Source: Atopsyche davidsoni (taxonomy: Eukaryota > Arthropoda > Insecta > Trichoptera > Hydrobiosidae). From it: 64,000 bases of DNA. This document shows, one piece after another, positions 14,133 through 24,100 of the stretch (its first letter is position 1; each line of letters starts with the position of its first letter). The translations under genes were made by a program, and so were the position numbers. The stretch spans positions 10,766,501-10,830,500 of the forward strand of contig JAILWY010000002.1 of the NCBI GenBank assembly GCA_022113835.1. The letters are read 5' to 3'. The notes beneath the pieces were generated by a model. That model was not told where the DNA came from and did no database searches. It saw only the letters and a program-made list of their open reading frames with translations.

Positions 14133-15258
14133 ATGGGTTTTTTGACAGTTTTGAAAAAAATGAGACAAAAAGAAAAAGAAATGAGAATCTTAATGCTGTA
14201 TCCTTTTCATTGTATTTCCTGTGTTATTTCAATATTTTTTCAACAGAATCTTTTCTAGAATCTTCTGCGGTCGATTTATTATTAATTATTCTGATACTAA
14301 TCTATGCTTAAATACTTTCCTTAATAATATTTAATTTAGTGGTCTTGACAACGCCGGAAAGACAACTATTCTGAAGCGCTTCAATGGAGAAGAAATTGAT
14401 ACAATATCACCTACATTAGGGTTTAATATTAAAACTCTCGAGCACCGTGACTACAAACTCAATATTTGGGATGTAGGAGGACAGAAATCGTTAAGATCCT
14501 ACTGGCGGAATTACTTTGAGTGCACAGATGGCCTCATATGGGTAGTGGACAGTGCGGATAAGAGGCGGCTGGAAGACTGTAAGAATGAACTGCATGTGCT
14601 CTTGAAGGAAGAAAGACTTGCGAGTGCCACACTTCTTGTTTTTGCCAACAAACAAGACTTACCAGGAGCACTCACCGCACAAGAAATAAGCGAGGTATGT
14701 AAATAAGATGATCTAGTATTGATGTGCATCTAACCTAACTCTTGTTCAATAAGGAATGCAAATGAACTCATATCAATATTGTCTGTAAATCCAATATTTG
14801 GAATTGCAGAATATTTGATAAAATTTTGTCCAAAATATGGAATTGTTATTATTGTATTTTATCATATCAAATTCTAACGGGGCTTTCCAAATGTTTTTAA
14901 CTCTTTCAAACTCCTAGCCCGGTTTTCCGAATAATGGGTAAGACCTTGTTGTAGCTATAAGAGTATCTTCCTTAATCTAAGAATTTGTTGAGAGATACAC
15001 ATACTGTGACTAAAACTGTGAAAAACGTACTGCTGCATTGAAGACATTAAAATATAACCTTATCAGTTTTTTTATAAAGTGTAGGTGTTTTTCAGAAATA
15101 ATGTAAGCGTTTTATTTTTTTAGGCATTGGAACTGGATTCCATCAAGACCCATCATTGGCAGATTATGTACTGCTCAGCCGTGACGGGACAGAACCTTCT
15201 CCAAGGAATAGACTGGCTGCTGGACGATATAGCTGCGAGAATATTTACTCTCGAATAA
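14133..15258 (+). CDS. Arl2: ADP-ribosylation factor-like protein 2 (ARL2), complete, 3 exons
   Basis: Small GTPase of the ARF family. In other animals ARL2 works with tubulin cofactors in tubulin folding and with BART/PDE6D-type effectors in the cytosol and mitochondria. Exons: 14133-14197, 14340-14694, 15124-15258; phases join to 555 nt, 184 aa, the usual ARL2 length. The N-terminus [19 protein letters not shown] has Gly2 as in ARFs. P-loop GLDNAGKT begins at residue 23. [19 protein letters not shown] covers switch [19 protein letters not shown] covers switch [11 protein letters not shown] is the guanine-specificity motif and CSAVTG is also present. The end is [15 protein letters not shown]. 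Gly in VGGQ, where Ras proteins have a different spacing, marks the ARF family. All key nucleotide-binding residues are intact. It is head-to-head with Pkc98E and tail-to-tail with the LRR gene. Confidence 0.97.
14198..15123 (+). other. Arl2 introns 1 (14198-14339) and 2 (14695-15123)
   Basis: Intron 1 (142 bp) runs from GTATCC to TTTAG; intron 2 (429 bp) runs from GTATGT to a T-rich TTTTTTAG. The interval also spans exon 2, described under the gene. Nothing else is seen in either intron. Confidence 0.8.
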
Positions 15259-15627
15259 GATGATGATGCAATCTCTTCAATCCATTATCAAATAATATTA
15301 ATGTTGGGCGACCTACTACTCATAATTAAAGTAACTTCTAACGTGTCTCCTGCCAAAACTTACCTTCCGCTTATCTAGAAAATTAAAAGCTTTTTAATAA
15401 GAATTGTATAAGTTTTTAGTATTTTTATTGTGATTAAATAATATTCTCGCAAATGCTTTTTGTATGAAAGAAAATGATACTGAATTGTTTATAACTTTAT
15501 TGAAAATTATGTATAAAAATGACTAAAATATAAGATGTATTAAACTGTTGGTTATACTAATAAAAATCATCATTCCTTTTTTAATAGATAAAATAATATA
15601 TTATTATTTACCACTTATTTTAAGCTT
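15259..15627. other. Tail-to-tail 3' region between Arl2 and LRR gene A
   Basis: Only 369 bp separate the two convergent stop codons. It holds an AATAAA for the plus strand (15559) and, on the minus strand, an ATTAAA at 15585-15580. The two 3' UTRs are therefore likely to overlap as antisense transcripts; this is inferred from signal positions only. Confidence 0.5.
15559..15564 (+). terminator. Candidate Arl2 poly(A) signal AATAAA
   Basis: First canonical AATAAA on the plus strand after the Arl2 stop, about 300 nt downstream and 64 nt before the stop codon of the convergent LRR gene. It implies a short 3' UTR. Confidence 0.5.
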
Positions 15628-15731
15628 TTAGGATGCAGCCTTAGGTTTTTTCGTGTCCTTGCTCTTACCTTTGCCTTTACCTTTTTTACCTTTACCTTTT
15701 TTACCTTTACCTTTTTTACCTTTTCCCCTTT
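15628..15731 (-). repeat. Low-complexity Lys/Gly tail coding repeat (LRR gene A)
   Basis: The last exon ends in repeats of GGTAAAAAAGGTAAAG-type codons giving GKGKKGKGKK-like residues, then KSKDTKKPKAAS and the stop. The DNA is an imperfect short tandem repeat. The tail of paralogue B (21200-21300) has similar residues but different codons and more Glu/Asn, so the two tails expanded separately. Confidence 0.7.
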
Positions 15732-16602
15732 TACCTCTCACGTTGACGACCATTAGCGTTGTATCTGGCCACAAATTCATGACACAGTCAACCATTTCTG
15801 AAAGTAAAAGAATTAACGTTTTATTTTTAAACTACAAAATATCCTGAATTTATTTGGAGAAACGTTGAGACGTTGATGTTGTAAATATTACCATCAACAG
15901 CGATGAATTTATCACCAAGTTTAAAAGCATCACAGATGGCCAAAGACAGTTCTGGTGGAAGGGGCATGTTGTTTTTCTCGACAGCCTTCATGAATTGATC
16001 TGCTGTCCGAGGTAAACTTGAACTATATTTGAATTTCAACACAAATGATCTAAAAAATGGAAAATTATGTTAATTTCAACAGAATCTAGGGACTATCGTT
16101 GATGGAAGACAGTTGTTTGGTGTTAAAGGGATTTCCGTTATAGGGTTGTAGGTTGTAAAGCCAAAAATGATAATGTTGACTAATGGTTCAAGTGAGTGAT
16201 GTACAATATTGCTCTGTTGTTTTCTACTATATTTTTAAAAGGGGTTCGTTTTCAATTTAATTTGTGATTTTACCCAAAGAATTTTTTTTTCTTTTTAGCT
16301 TTTCCTAAATAATCTGCTCTTTTCAACAGCATTTCTCTTATATTAGGTCCTTGTATTACGAAATCGTGATAGACTCGACCATAGGTTACTTGTATCTCAC
16401 TGGTAGTGTGAATTTCATTCAATACCTACAGAATATAAGTTATATGGAATTTCATTTAATATATTTGCATTGTTATTTACTAAAAACCTTTGTTAGGTAC
16501 CAAACGTCTCCGCGGAACACCTTTGATATGCAATGTACATTGGTATAAAAATTATATTTTATGTATTATTATTTTGATCATAAAGATATTTCAATTATAT
16601 TG

Positions 16603-16642
<40 letters not shown>

Positions 16643-19600
16643 ATATATAGGTATTTGCAAGACTGTAATTGTTCGAATGTAAGATTATACGACAATAAAC
16701 TTGAATATTCATTTAGTAAATGTTCCAAATAGTAAATATGATTTATTAGATAGTCAGCTTCTCATACTCTATAACAGATTATTTGAGTTTTTTTATGAGA
16801 TGATTTACTTTTACGAAGTCCAAAGTGACACATATATCACCGATATCAAGGTTCTTCAAATGAATTGTTTTTTTTTTAAGAGCTATCAATATTTCCAGAG
16901 CATCTTTAGGTATCAACGAATTACTTCCAATCTTAAGAACTTTTAGCCTGCAAGCTGGTTGAAGGTTTTCTACAAATTTTATCAGCAGATCTCCTCGAAG
17001 TCTGAAATTAATTTTACAACAAAAAAAGTTACAAAGCTTCCATTGCAGCCACTGATAAGTTTTGTTTTTTAGTCTGCCAATTCCATCCACCATAAAATTC
17101 TGATTTGATATCTAAACTCCCTATAAAAACTTAGGGTAACAGCACTTAGCAAAGACCGCTGACACATTTATTTGGAGGAGACTAGAGGATCCCAAATGTT
17201 GCAACACCAAGGAAACATAATGAAGTTCAATAATTAATTATTTTAAATAGTAAAACAAACAGATTGTGGCTGATATCCAAGTATTCCAATCTTCTACAGT
17301 ACTGAATAAAATCGATCAGAGGACCCTTTAGATCATCTCCGTAGAGTCCATTCCACGAGAGGTCTAGTTTTTTAAAGGTTTCGCTTGATGACAAGCATTT
17401 TAGCAAATGAATCACTCCTAAAAATTAAAAAAATATTCTCTTTAAATTATATATATAAAGATGATTAGATTTTAAATTTCTCGCACTCCACTTATGTGTA
17501 GCGTAATGTTAAAAAATTATGCACCTTGTGTACTTAATGCGTTCCAGGATAAATCTAATTCAGTGATTTTCTTGCTGTTAAGTACAACCGCCGACAGAAC
17601 TATTCCCGCTCTAGTGCCCAAATTATTATCAGAGAAATCAAGCCTGTTGAAAGTTCAATAATATTATTATCACACCAAAGACTCCTCTTATTGTAAGCCA
17701 AACTTGTATACTTGTTAAAAGAGATGTATTTCTGATATCTAATAAGTGCCACATCCAACTCTTGCTCTCACTGACTGAGAATGCTGCCTGTATTGACATG
17801 AAAATGTTTACGAAAGTTGGAATCTGTATAGACTTCCCTGTGGTTCTGATATTGTTTTTTATTGTTACAAAAAAAAAAAATTGATGCAGTTATGGTAGTA
17901 ACTTTAAACACAGTTTAATATGCCAGATAACAGGTTTTAAAGTTACTATTAACATTGGATAAAATGTTTTTTAATAACACAAAAAGATGATAAAATATTT
18001 TTCTACTTACTTTTCCATGGTCCCTAACAGTAAAAATGGTTGCAGAATTATTAGGCCTTCGTCTGTAAGATTGTTGTTGGAAAAACCAACATCTGTAAGA
18101 GTATCATTTTTTATTAAACCTTCAACTAAGGCTTCAGCCCCTTCTGGACATATCCTAGAATAGTTAGAGTTACAATTTTTTATCAAATCATAATAGGAAA
18201 TAAAACCACCTTACAAACTTTATATTAATTTTAAAAGATAATATTTTACGACTTGGCACAGAACTACAGTATCTATTGTTTAAATTCTTCAAATCAAAAT
18301 ATGACACTTATATGGCACTGTTAAGTGCTATCTTCAGCAAATATAATCAAATAATATTATCAGGTAATTCATATTTGAGATTTAAAACCATGTAGCTTAA
18401 TCTTTCATGTATTAAATTTAAGGTTTATATCAGTGTATTTTAACATGCTTTTCTCCAAATTTTTAGTAATTGTAATCTAATAAGCTATTATCTTTCATCA
18501 CAAGGCATTGCGTAAGAATTTTTGAGCTTCCTGTTTATAATTATAAAAGTACTGTGAATTTCACACTTCATCTCGAGCAGCATTACACTCTAAAAATCAT
18601 TTAAACAGTAACTATGAAGACTTTAGGGGTTTAGTATGAAAACTCGCTAGAGTTACCTGCAGCCAGTGAGGTTGATGGTCCGCAGCTTTTGGTGATTGTA
18701 GATGAGTTTTCCGAGTTGTCTGCACGCCTCACTTGTCAGCCAACTGTCAGTGAAGTCCAAGTGCTTGACTTTTTTATTATTCATCAGTGCCAGGCATATC
18801 AAAATCATGTGATCGGAATTAATCCCATAATACTGGATTCAAAATAATACATGAATTAAATAGCTTAAGAGAAAATATAAAAATATTAAATGTGCAAGCA
18901 CAGTGATGGTAAAAATAATATAATATATAAATATCTCATCACATATTTTAGGTTGAGAAGCAACAGAAGCATAAGGTTAGTTCATCATTTTGTAAAAGTG
19001 ATGGCTCTTCACAGGCTTCACAAGCTCAGATATCATGGGATTCAGTCCCATTGAGAAATTTAGAAATCCACGCATTAAAACAAATGGAGTTCAGAGCCTT
19101 GTGGATATTTAACGGATCATTTTATAGAATTATATAAATGCTCACAATTAATCCACTCGTTCAGTCTACTGAGAGGCCACAAATGCGATGTCTTTTTTAG
19201 GAAAAGTGGAGTTATACCACACATTGTAGTGCAAAAGATGATGATGATAAATTTAGAAATAAAAATATAACCTTAAAGTCTATTGTATCACCATTTAGTG
19301 CTTTGTAGAATTTTTTTATAGGGGTTACATGGAGCTTATCACAATAATCTAAATATTTGTTTATTCCATCCTCTTTATATTTGATTTTTTTATCTGTGAA
19401 CAGGCATCATTTGCATTTTTTCTGTAACTAAATGATTGAAGCATTCCGCCTGACAAGAGCGAACCCTAATAATGATAAAAAATGTTGCTAATTGTATTCT
19501 TTCACAATACATTGAAATTGTGTAGCCGAGAGTAATGAATTTAGAAAAATATTTCAAACACATTCACTGTGGTTATATGAGTCCATTGAACGAATCACAT

Positions 19601-20100
19601 TTTACATTTTATTTTGCACAGAAGGTTCCCATCCTTATGCGAGAATTATCTTCTAAGTGGACAATTCAAGGGCACATTCCTCTATTCAATTCAGCTTTTC
19701 CAGATTATCTTTTCTGCTCCTTGTAGTTGACAGCCTAATCGATAAATTAATACTAAATTAATAAATGCAAAGTTTGATATTTTCATATGTACATACCATT
19801 TTTCTGGAGGCATTTCTTAATACCAAGATCGATAATACGTGGAAAAATATAATATGGATGGTCTTTAAAATCATCGTTAGGCTCTGAGATATACATTTGG
19901 CATATAATTTGCTTTTTTCCTTTTTTTTCAACAGAGTCAACCATGGTGTCAGAAAGCAAGGGATTTTCATGAAAGCTTGTTATTTCTTCCAGCTTTGCTT
20001 CTGGCTGTATTGAAACCATTACTCTGTTCAATAGCATGTCTTGTAGTTCATTTTTTGAACTCATCAGTTCGGCTTGGTCCACTTCAGAGAAAATATCCAT
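15628..20100 (-). CDS. Leucine-rich repeat protein A (LRRC74/ribonuclease-inhibitor type), complete, 10 exons
   Basis: Exons in gene order: 19797-20100, 19272-19393, 18657-18832, 18011-18154, 17525-17643, 17261-17417, 16809-17001, 16274-16425, 15892-16049, 15628-15797; total 1695 nt, 564 aa. The start is ATG with context CACCATGG at 20100; the GTG further upstream is not a plausible start. The N-terminal 100 residues are acidic and not recognised. From exon 3 there are repeating LRRs with the 28-29-residue spacing of ribonuclease-inhibitor proteins: HLDFTDSWLT, LRTINLTGC, LTDVGFSNNNLTDEG, ITELDLSWNALS, FKKLDLSWNGLYGDDL, LEYLDISHNLLRGDLL. After the LRRs come LLKRADYLGKAKKKKKFFG, a helical region (SFVLKFKYSSSLPRTADQF, PELSLAICDAFKLGD) of possible EF-hand-like fold, and a Lys/Gly tail. 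LRRs of this type bind proteins; the partner is unknown. Paralogue of the next gene. The exon 2 acceptor was chosen to keep phase. Confidence 0.85.
16607..16638. repeat. (TA)n microsatellite in LRR gene A intron 7
   Basis: Sixteen uninterrupted TA dinucleotides, followed after CA by a further short TA run. It lies in the intron 16426-16808, whose remaining sequence is AT-rich with no other feature seen. Confidence 0.95.
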
Positions 20101-21199
20101 GGTGAAATGACTGTATTTTTCCACTTCAATTTCAATTTATCACTAATTATAATTTACATTATGTTTTATTGCATATAATAATAGAAACGACAAAATGACA
20201 TATCTCTCGACATAAGAGTTGAGTTGAATCACCGAACGTGCATGATTGAATAAAGAACTAAAATATTCTAAATTCAAGTTGTTTCAATATGAGCCATAGA
20301 TCATTAGAAAAATGGATACTTCAAACAAATATTTAACTCTATGGAAATAACCATCTTCGTAGGTCCTGATCACCTCAAAGAAAAATACACCAGCGGTCCC
20401 TACTTAATGATGCTCAGATCAGATGGCAATCCTTCACTATCCCATCACTTGATGGAAAAAAAAATCACGAATAATCTTCTCCGTATCTGGATCCACGGGG
20501 GAAGAAAACTGGACAGTACTGTTATTATAATATTAAAAATATATACGGTTAATCTCTATTTTATATATATGTAAATTTCAACTTTTTTCTATGAAAAGCT
20601 TCAATGTTGGTAGTGATTTTAGGGGCAGTAAAATTAAGTAAATTTGTGTTTAAACAATTGAAGAGTACACAATTAGGATGTATAAATATTTCAATTTCCT
20701 TGTGCATGTCAGAGACAGTATCCGATCGTTTGGAAATTGCTTGCTCATGTGCCAACTTCAGATTATGACCACTTTGTGTGGTTAATATATTCCTAACTCA
20801 GGTTATCTGAGTTTGGGAGTCTCGAGCACAGTCATGTCAAAGATACGGCCCGTGGGCCACGTCCGGCCCTCGGGCCGTATCAAAACGGCCCGCGATCGCA
20901 ATGTGTCACAGAAAGAAGAATCATGTTTTTTAGAGCTTTTAGACTTATTTTATTTGAATCTGGCCCGCCTACACATACTAAATTTAATATATGGCCCTCT
21001 GCAAAATTGAGTTTGACACTTCTGCTCTAGCAAGTGTAGTACAAATGTTAGGGTATTTCAAATTTCAATTTGCATCCATAAAAATCCTAGTTAAATATTT
21101 ACTAATTGTACAGCCAAGAATTATTCATTTTTTTTGTAAGAAAGAAATGACACTCAAGCTAATATTATTTTTTTAATATGAAAAAATAATTTCTTTATT
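20101..21199. other. Intergenic region between the two LRR genes
   Basis: About 1.1 kb between the start codon of LRR gene A and the stop codon of LRR gene B, both on the minus strand. It must contain the promoter of A and the 3' end of B. An AATAAA lies on the minus strand at 21199-21194, directly after the B stop. The hAT-type element at 20829-21024 is inserted here. No other gene or promoter motif was recognised. Confidence 0.6.
20829..21024. mobile_element. Non-autonomous hAT-type element (196 bp) with 8-bp target duplication
   Basis: The ends are CAGTCATGTCAAA and TTTGACACTTCTG, imperfect inverted repeats of the hAT 'CAG..TGTCAAA' type. They are flanked by CTCGAGCA (20821-20828) and CTCTAGCA (21025-21032), an 8-bp target-site duplication with one mismatch, which is the hAT hallmark. 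Just inside the left end, 20843-20858 and 20865-20880 form a 16-bp GGCCCG-rich inverted repeat with one mismatch. There is no transposase frame; it is a MITE-like deletion derivative. Confidence 0.75.
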
Positions 21200-24100
21200 C
21201 TATTTTTTCTTTCCCTTTCCTTTTGCTTTTTCTTTTCCTTTTCCTTTTTTCTTTCCATTTCCATTTTCTTTTCCCGTTTCATTTCCCTCTTCCTCTTCAT
21301 TTCCCTTTTCTTTTGATTTTTTTTGAATATCTTCCGTAATAACTGTTTCTGGCCACAAGCTTAAAACTAGTTCCACCATTTCTGTAAAAAAACATATTTA
21401 AGTAAATATCATTTTATATAACCAACAAACACAAAAAACAGATAAAGTAACCGTTTGCCAAGCTAATACAAGGTTACTATGGAATAGTAGGTACTAGATA
21501 CTATGGAATTGATTGGGGCAACAGGTGCTCAAATTTTGTATTGCTTTAAATGTACCCGGTGAATTGTGCACATGACGCTGTAACTGTTACAAATAAATTA
21601 TAAATAGTATTTTTATTTACCGTCGACATTTATTTTATTACTTTCAATTGTGAATTGTTTGATCATCTCTTTGGTTAAATTTTCATCTAAGATTATTCCA
21701 TTAGATTTCATTTGGGTACTGAACTTATCAACAGTTATTTTCTCGTTTCCAAGAGACACTTTCAATTTTAAAACAAACTCCCTGAAAAATTTAAAACAGC
21801 TCACAGTTTTTATGAAAGTGTTAATAAAGAATATAAAGGCAACAAATCTCTTGATTCAGTGCTATGAAACGTGATATATATTTTTTATTATAAAAAAAAA
21901 TTAAGCTCAATTATAGAACTTTTTTAGAAAATCTGTTCTGTAAAATAATGCTTTCTTTTTGTTTCTGTCTTTTAATATTTTCGTACTCTCAAAATAAATA
22001 AAGTACTGTACAACAGCTGTTTGTATACGTACATGTTACTCATCCGACTCATCAGAAATTTGAGTTATTCAGAGTATAGTATTTATTTCCCGATGTGGCT
22101 GCAGGAAGTTAAACCTTTCAGCGAAATAAAATAATTATCCTAGTTTAGGAAGACTAATATAAATACGAAAGAATGGTTTGATTACGCAAAATTCTTCTTA
22201 TTCTTCTTTTGAGCTTGTCCGACAAACTGTGCACGCTTGAGAACTATCAGCTTCATGTTTGGTCCCACAATGGTGTAGTTGCCAAGGATTTCTCCATGTT
22301 CTACTTGGGCTTCAGAGCGTGACATGATATTCTCCATCTCTGCTAGTTTCTAAAAATATTGAAAAATACAATAAATAAATTCTAGTTTTGTGTTTAAGAA
22401 AAGCAATTATGAAGCTGTAATTTTTAAACTGACTTCATTGAATGCTGTCACACCTAATACCTAAAAGCTTAGTTGCCTATATCATCTGCCTTCGAATTGA
22501 GTGCAAATATGTATTCTGTTATAAGTTTACCTTTACGAACTCTTGACTAACGCACACTCGACCGAGGTCCAGAAAATTACATACTGTTTTTGGACTTGCA
22601 AATGAGTCCAAAATTGCCAATGCACCATCAGAGGTCAGCTTGTTATATCCCATGAATATGGAATTGAGATTTTTTGCATGCGGTATGGAGGTTGACATAA
22701 TCACTAGATTTTCAGATCCAAGTCTAAAAAAAAGAGAAAATTGATTTAGATAGTTGTTTTTAAAAAAACAATTGTTTTTTCGCCGATGATTAAGATGTCA
22801 CCAATTCGCCGCAGGTTGAGTGTGTGTTGTTGAAGATGAAGATGATATGGTTGCAGGATTGATGTAAGGTTGGAAATCAGAAGGCTGGCGAAATATTTGC
22901 GTATTCGTAGTTTATTTAGTATAACTACACTGGTTAGAAATGTACGTGGTTACTAGTTCGATGCCGCGAGGTCTCTCTGGAGAGGCGCGGGGAAGCCGCT
23001 TATATAGGGTCCCGCTGCCTTTGTGGCTGGCGTAAACAGGAAGATTCCCACGTATCGGGGGTGTCTCATTGCGAGGACATCTCGCCTGAATACGATCGCC
23101 TTTGACTGACCGCTAATTACTAAGGGATTATGTTCTACTTTAATGGCAGTCTAATAAAATATTTAATGGATTCAGGGTCGAATGTCACATTCCTACAGGC
23201 CGTAAGACACGTGTTCCGATGTAGGTACTAACCCCTACAGTTTCATCCAGATTTTAGCTCAGAATTCTTAAATCGGTAGGGATTAAATTAATTATTAAAC
23301 AAAAATAAAATATTATCGTGATAAAGTGGCAAAGGCTTACAAGTTGTTACTAACGTCCACGATCTCCAGGGACTTGCAGCTGCTGAGTACGTTTTGCAAC
23401 AATACCCCAAAATTTTCTCCCGACAATCCATTCCATGATATGTTTAGATTTATCATATATTTCTTCTTTGTGAGAACTTTTAATATTGCTTCCATTACTA
23501 AAAAAGTATTAAAAAAAAATTCCGTGAAAATAAAGCTTTCTAAACAAAGCTTTTAATATTATTTCATTTAGTTTTACCGAGTGTTAGAAAGTTTTAAATA
23601 TTTTTCAGTCTTATTTTTTCAGAAATAAAATACTTATTTGATCTCTGATTGTGCACAGTTCAAATACTATTATCAAGTTACAGAAAATCACATTATTTGT
23701 CCATTGTCGATAGAGAACTATCTGGGTCCTAGAAATCGTTGATTAGCAGATTACCTTTGAACAATACCAGATTGTTTTAAGATATCAATATAAATTATTT
23801 TAATAAGAACAGAGATACTAGAACAAATTTAATTTTACTTAAAAAATATTTAATTTGTTGTATAAATTGAAAAACAGTTGTAGTCAGTTGTAAACAGATC
23901 ACTTTAGTATGATATTATTACAGCATATTTTTGAACTATAACACTATGGCGAGGAACTAACAGGATTTTGATTTAAGTATCTAAAAATCGACACTTGAAT
24001 AACCCGAGTTAATATTTTAAATCTTAATGTGGTCCAAGTTTCAAGGGCCATATATGTAAGGGGTATATATATAATTAATAATATTGTAAATCAAACAAAA

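Noticed and set aside
19373..19393. Alternative acceptor for LRR gene A exon 2 at 19367 (..TATAAAG)
   Set aside because: Also keeps frame, but lacks a pyrimidine tract; the acceptor at 19394 (TGTTCACAG) is stronger and gives the 122-nt length seen in the paralogue.
20101..20124. Earlier in-frame GTG start for LRR gene A
   Set aside because: GTG is not a normal start in animals, and the ATG at 20100 has a good CACCATGG context.
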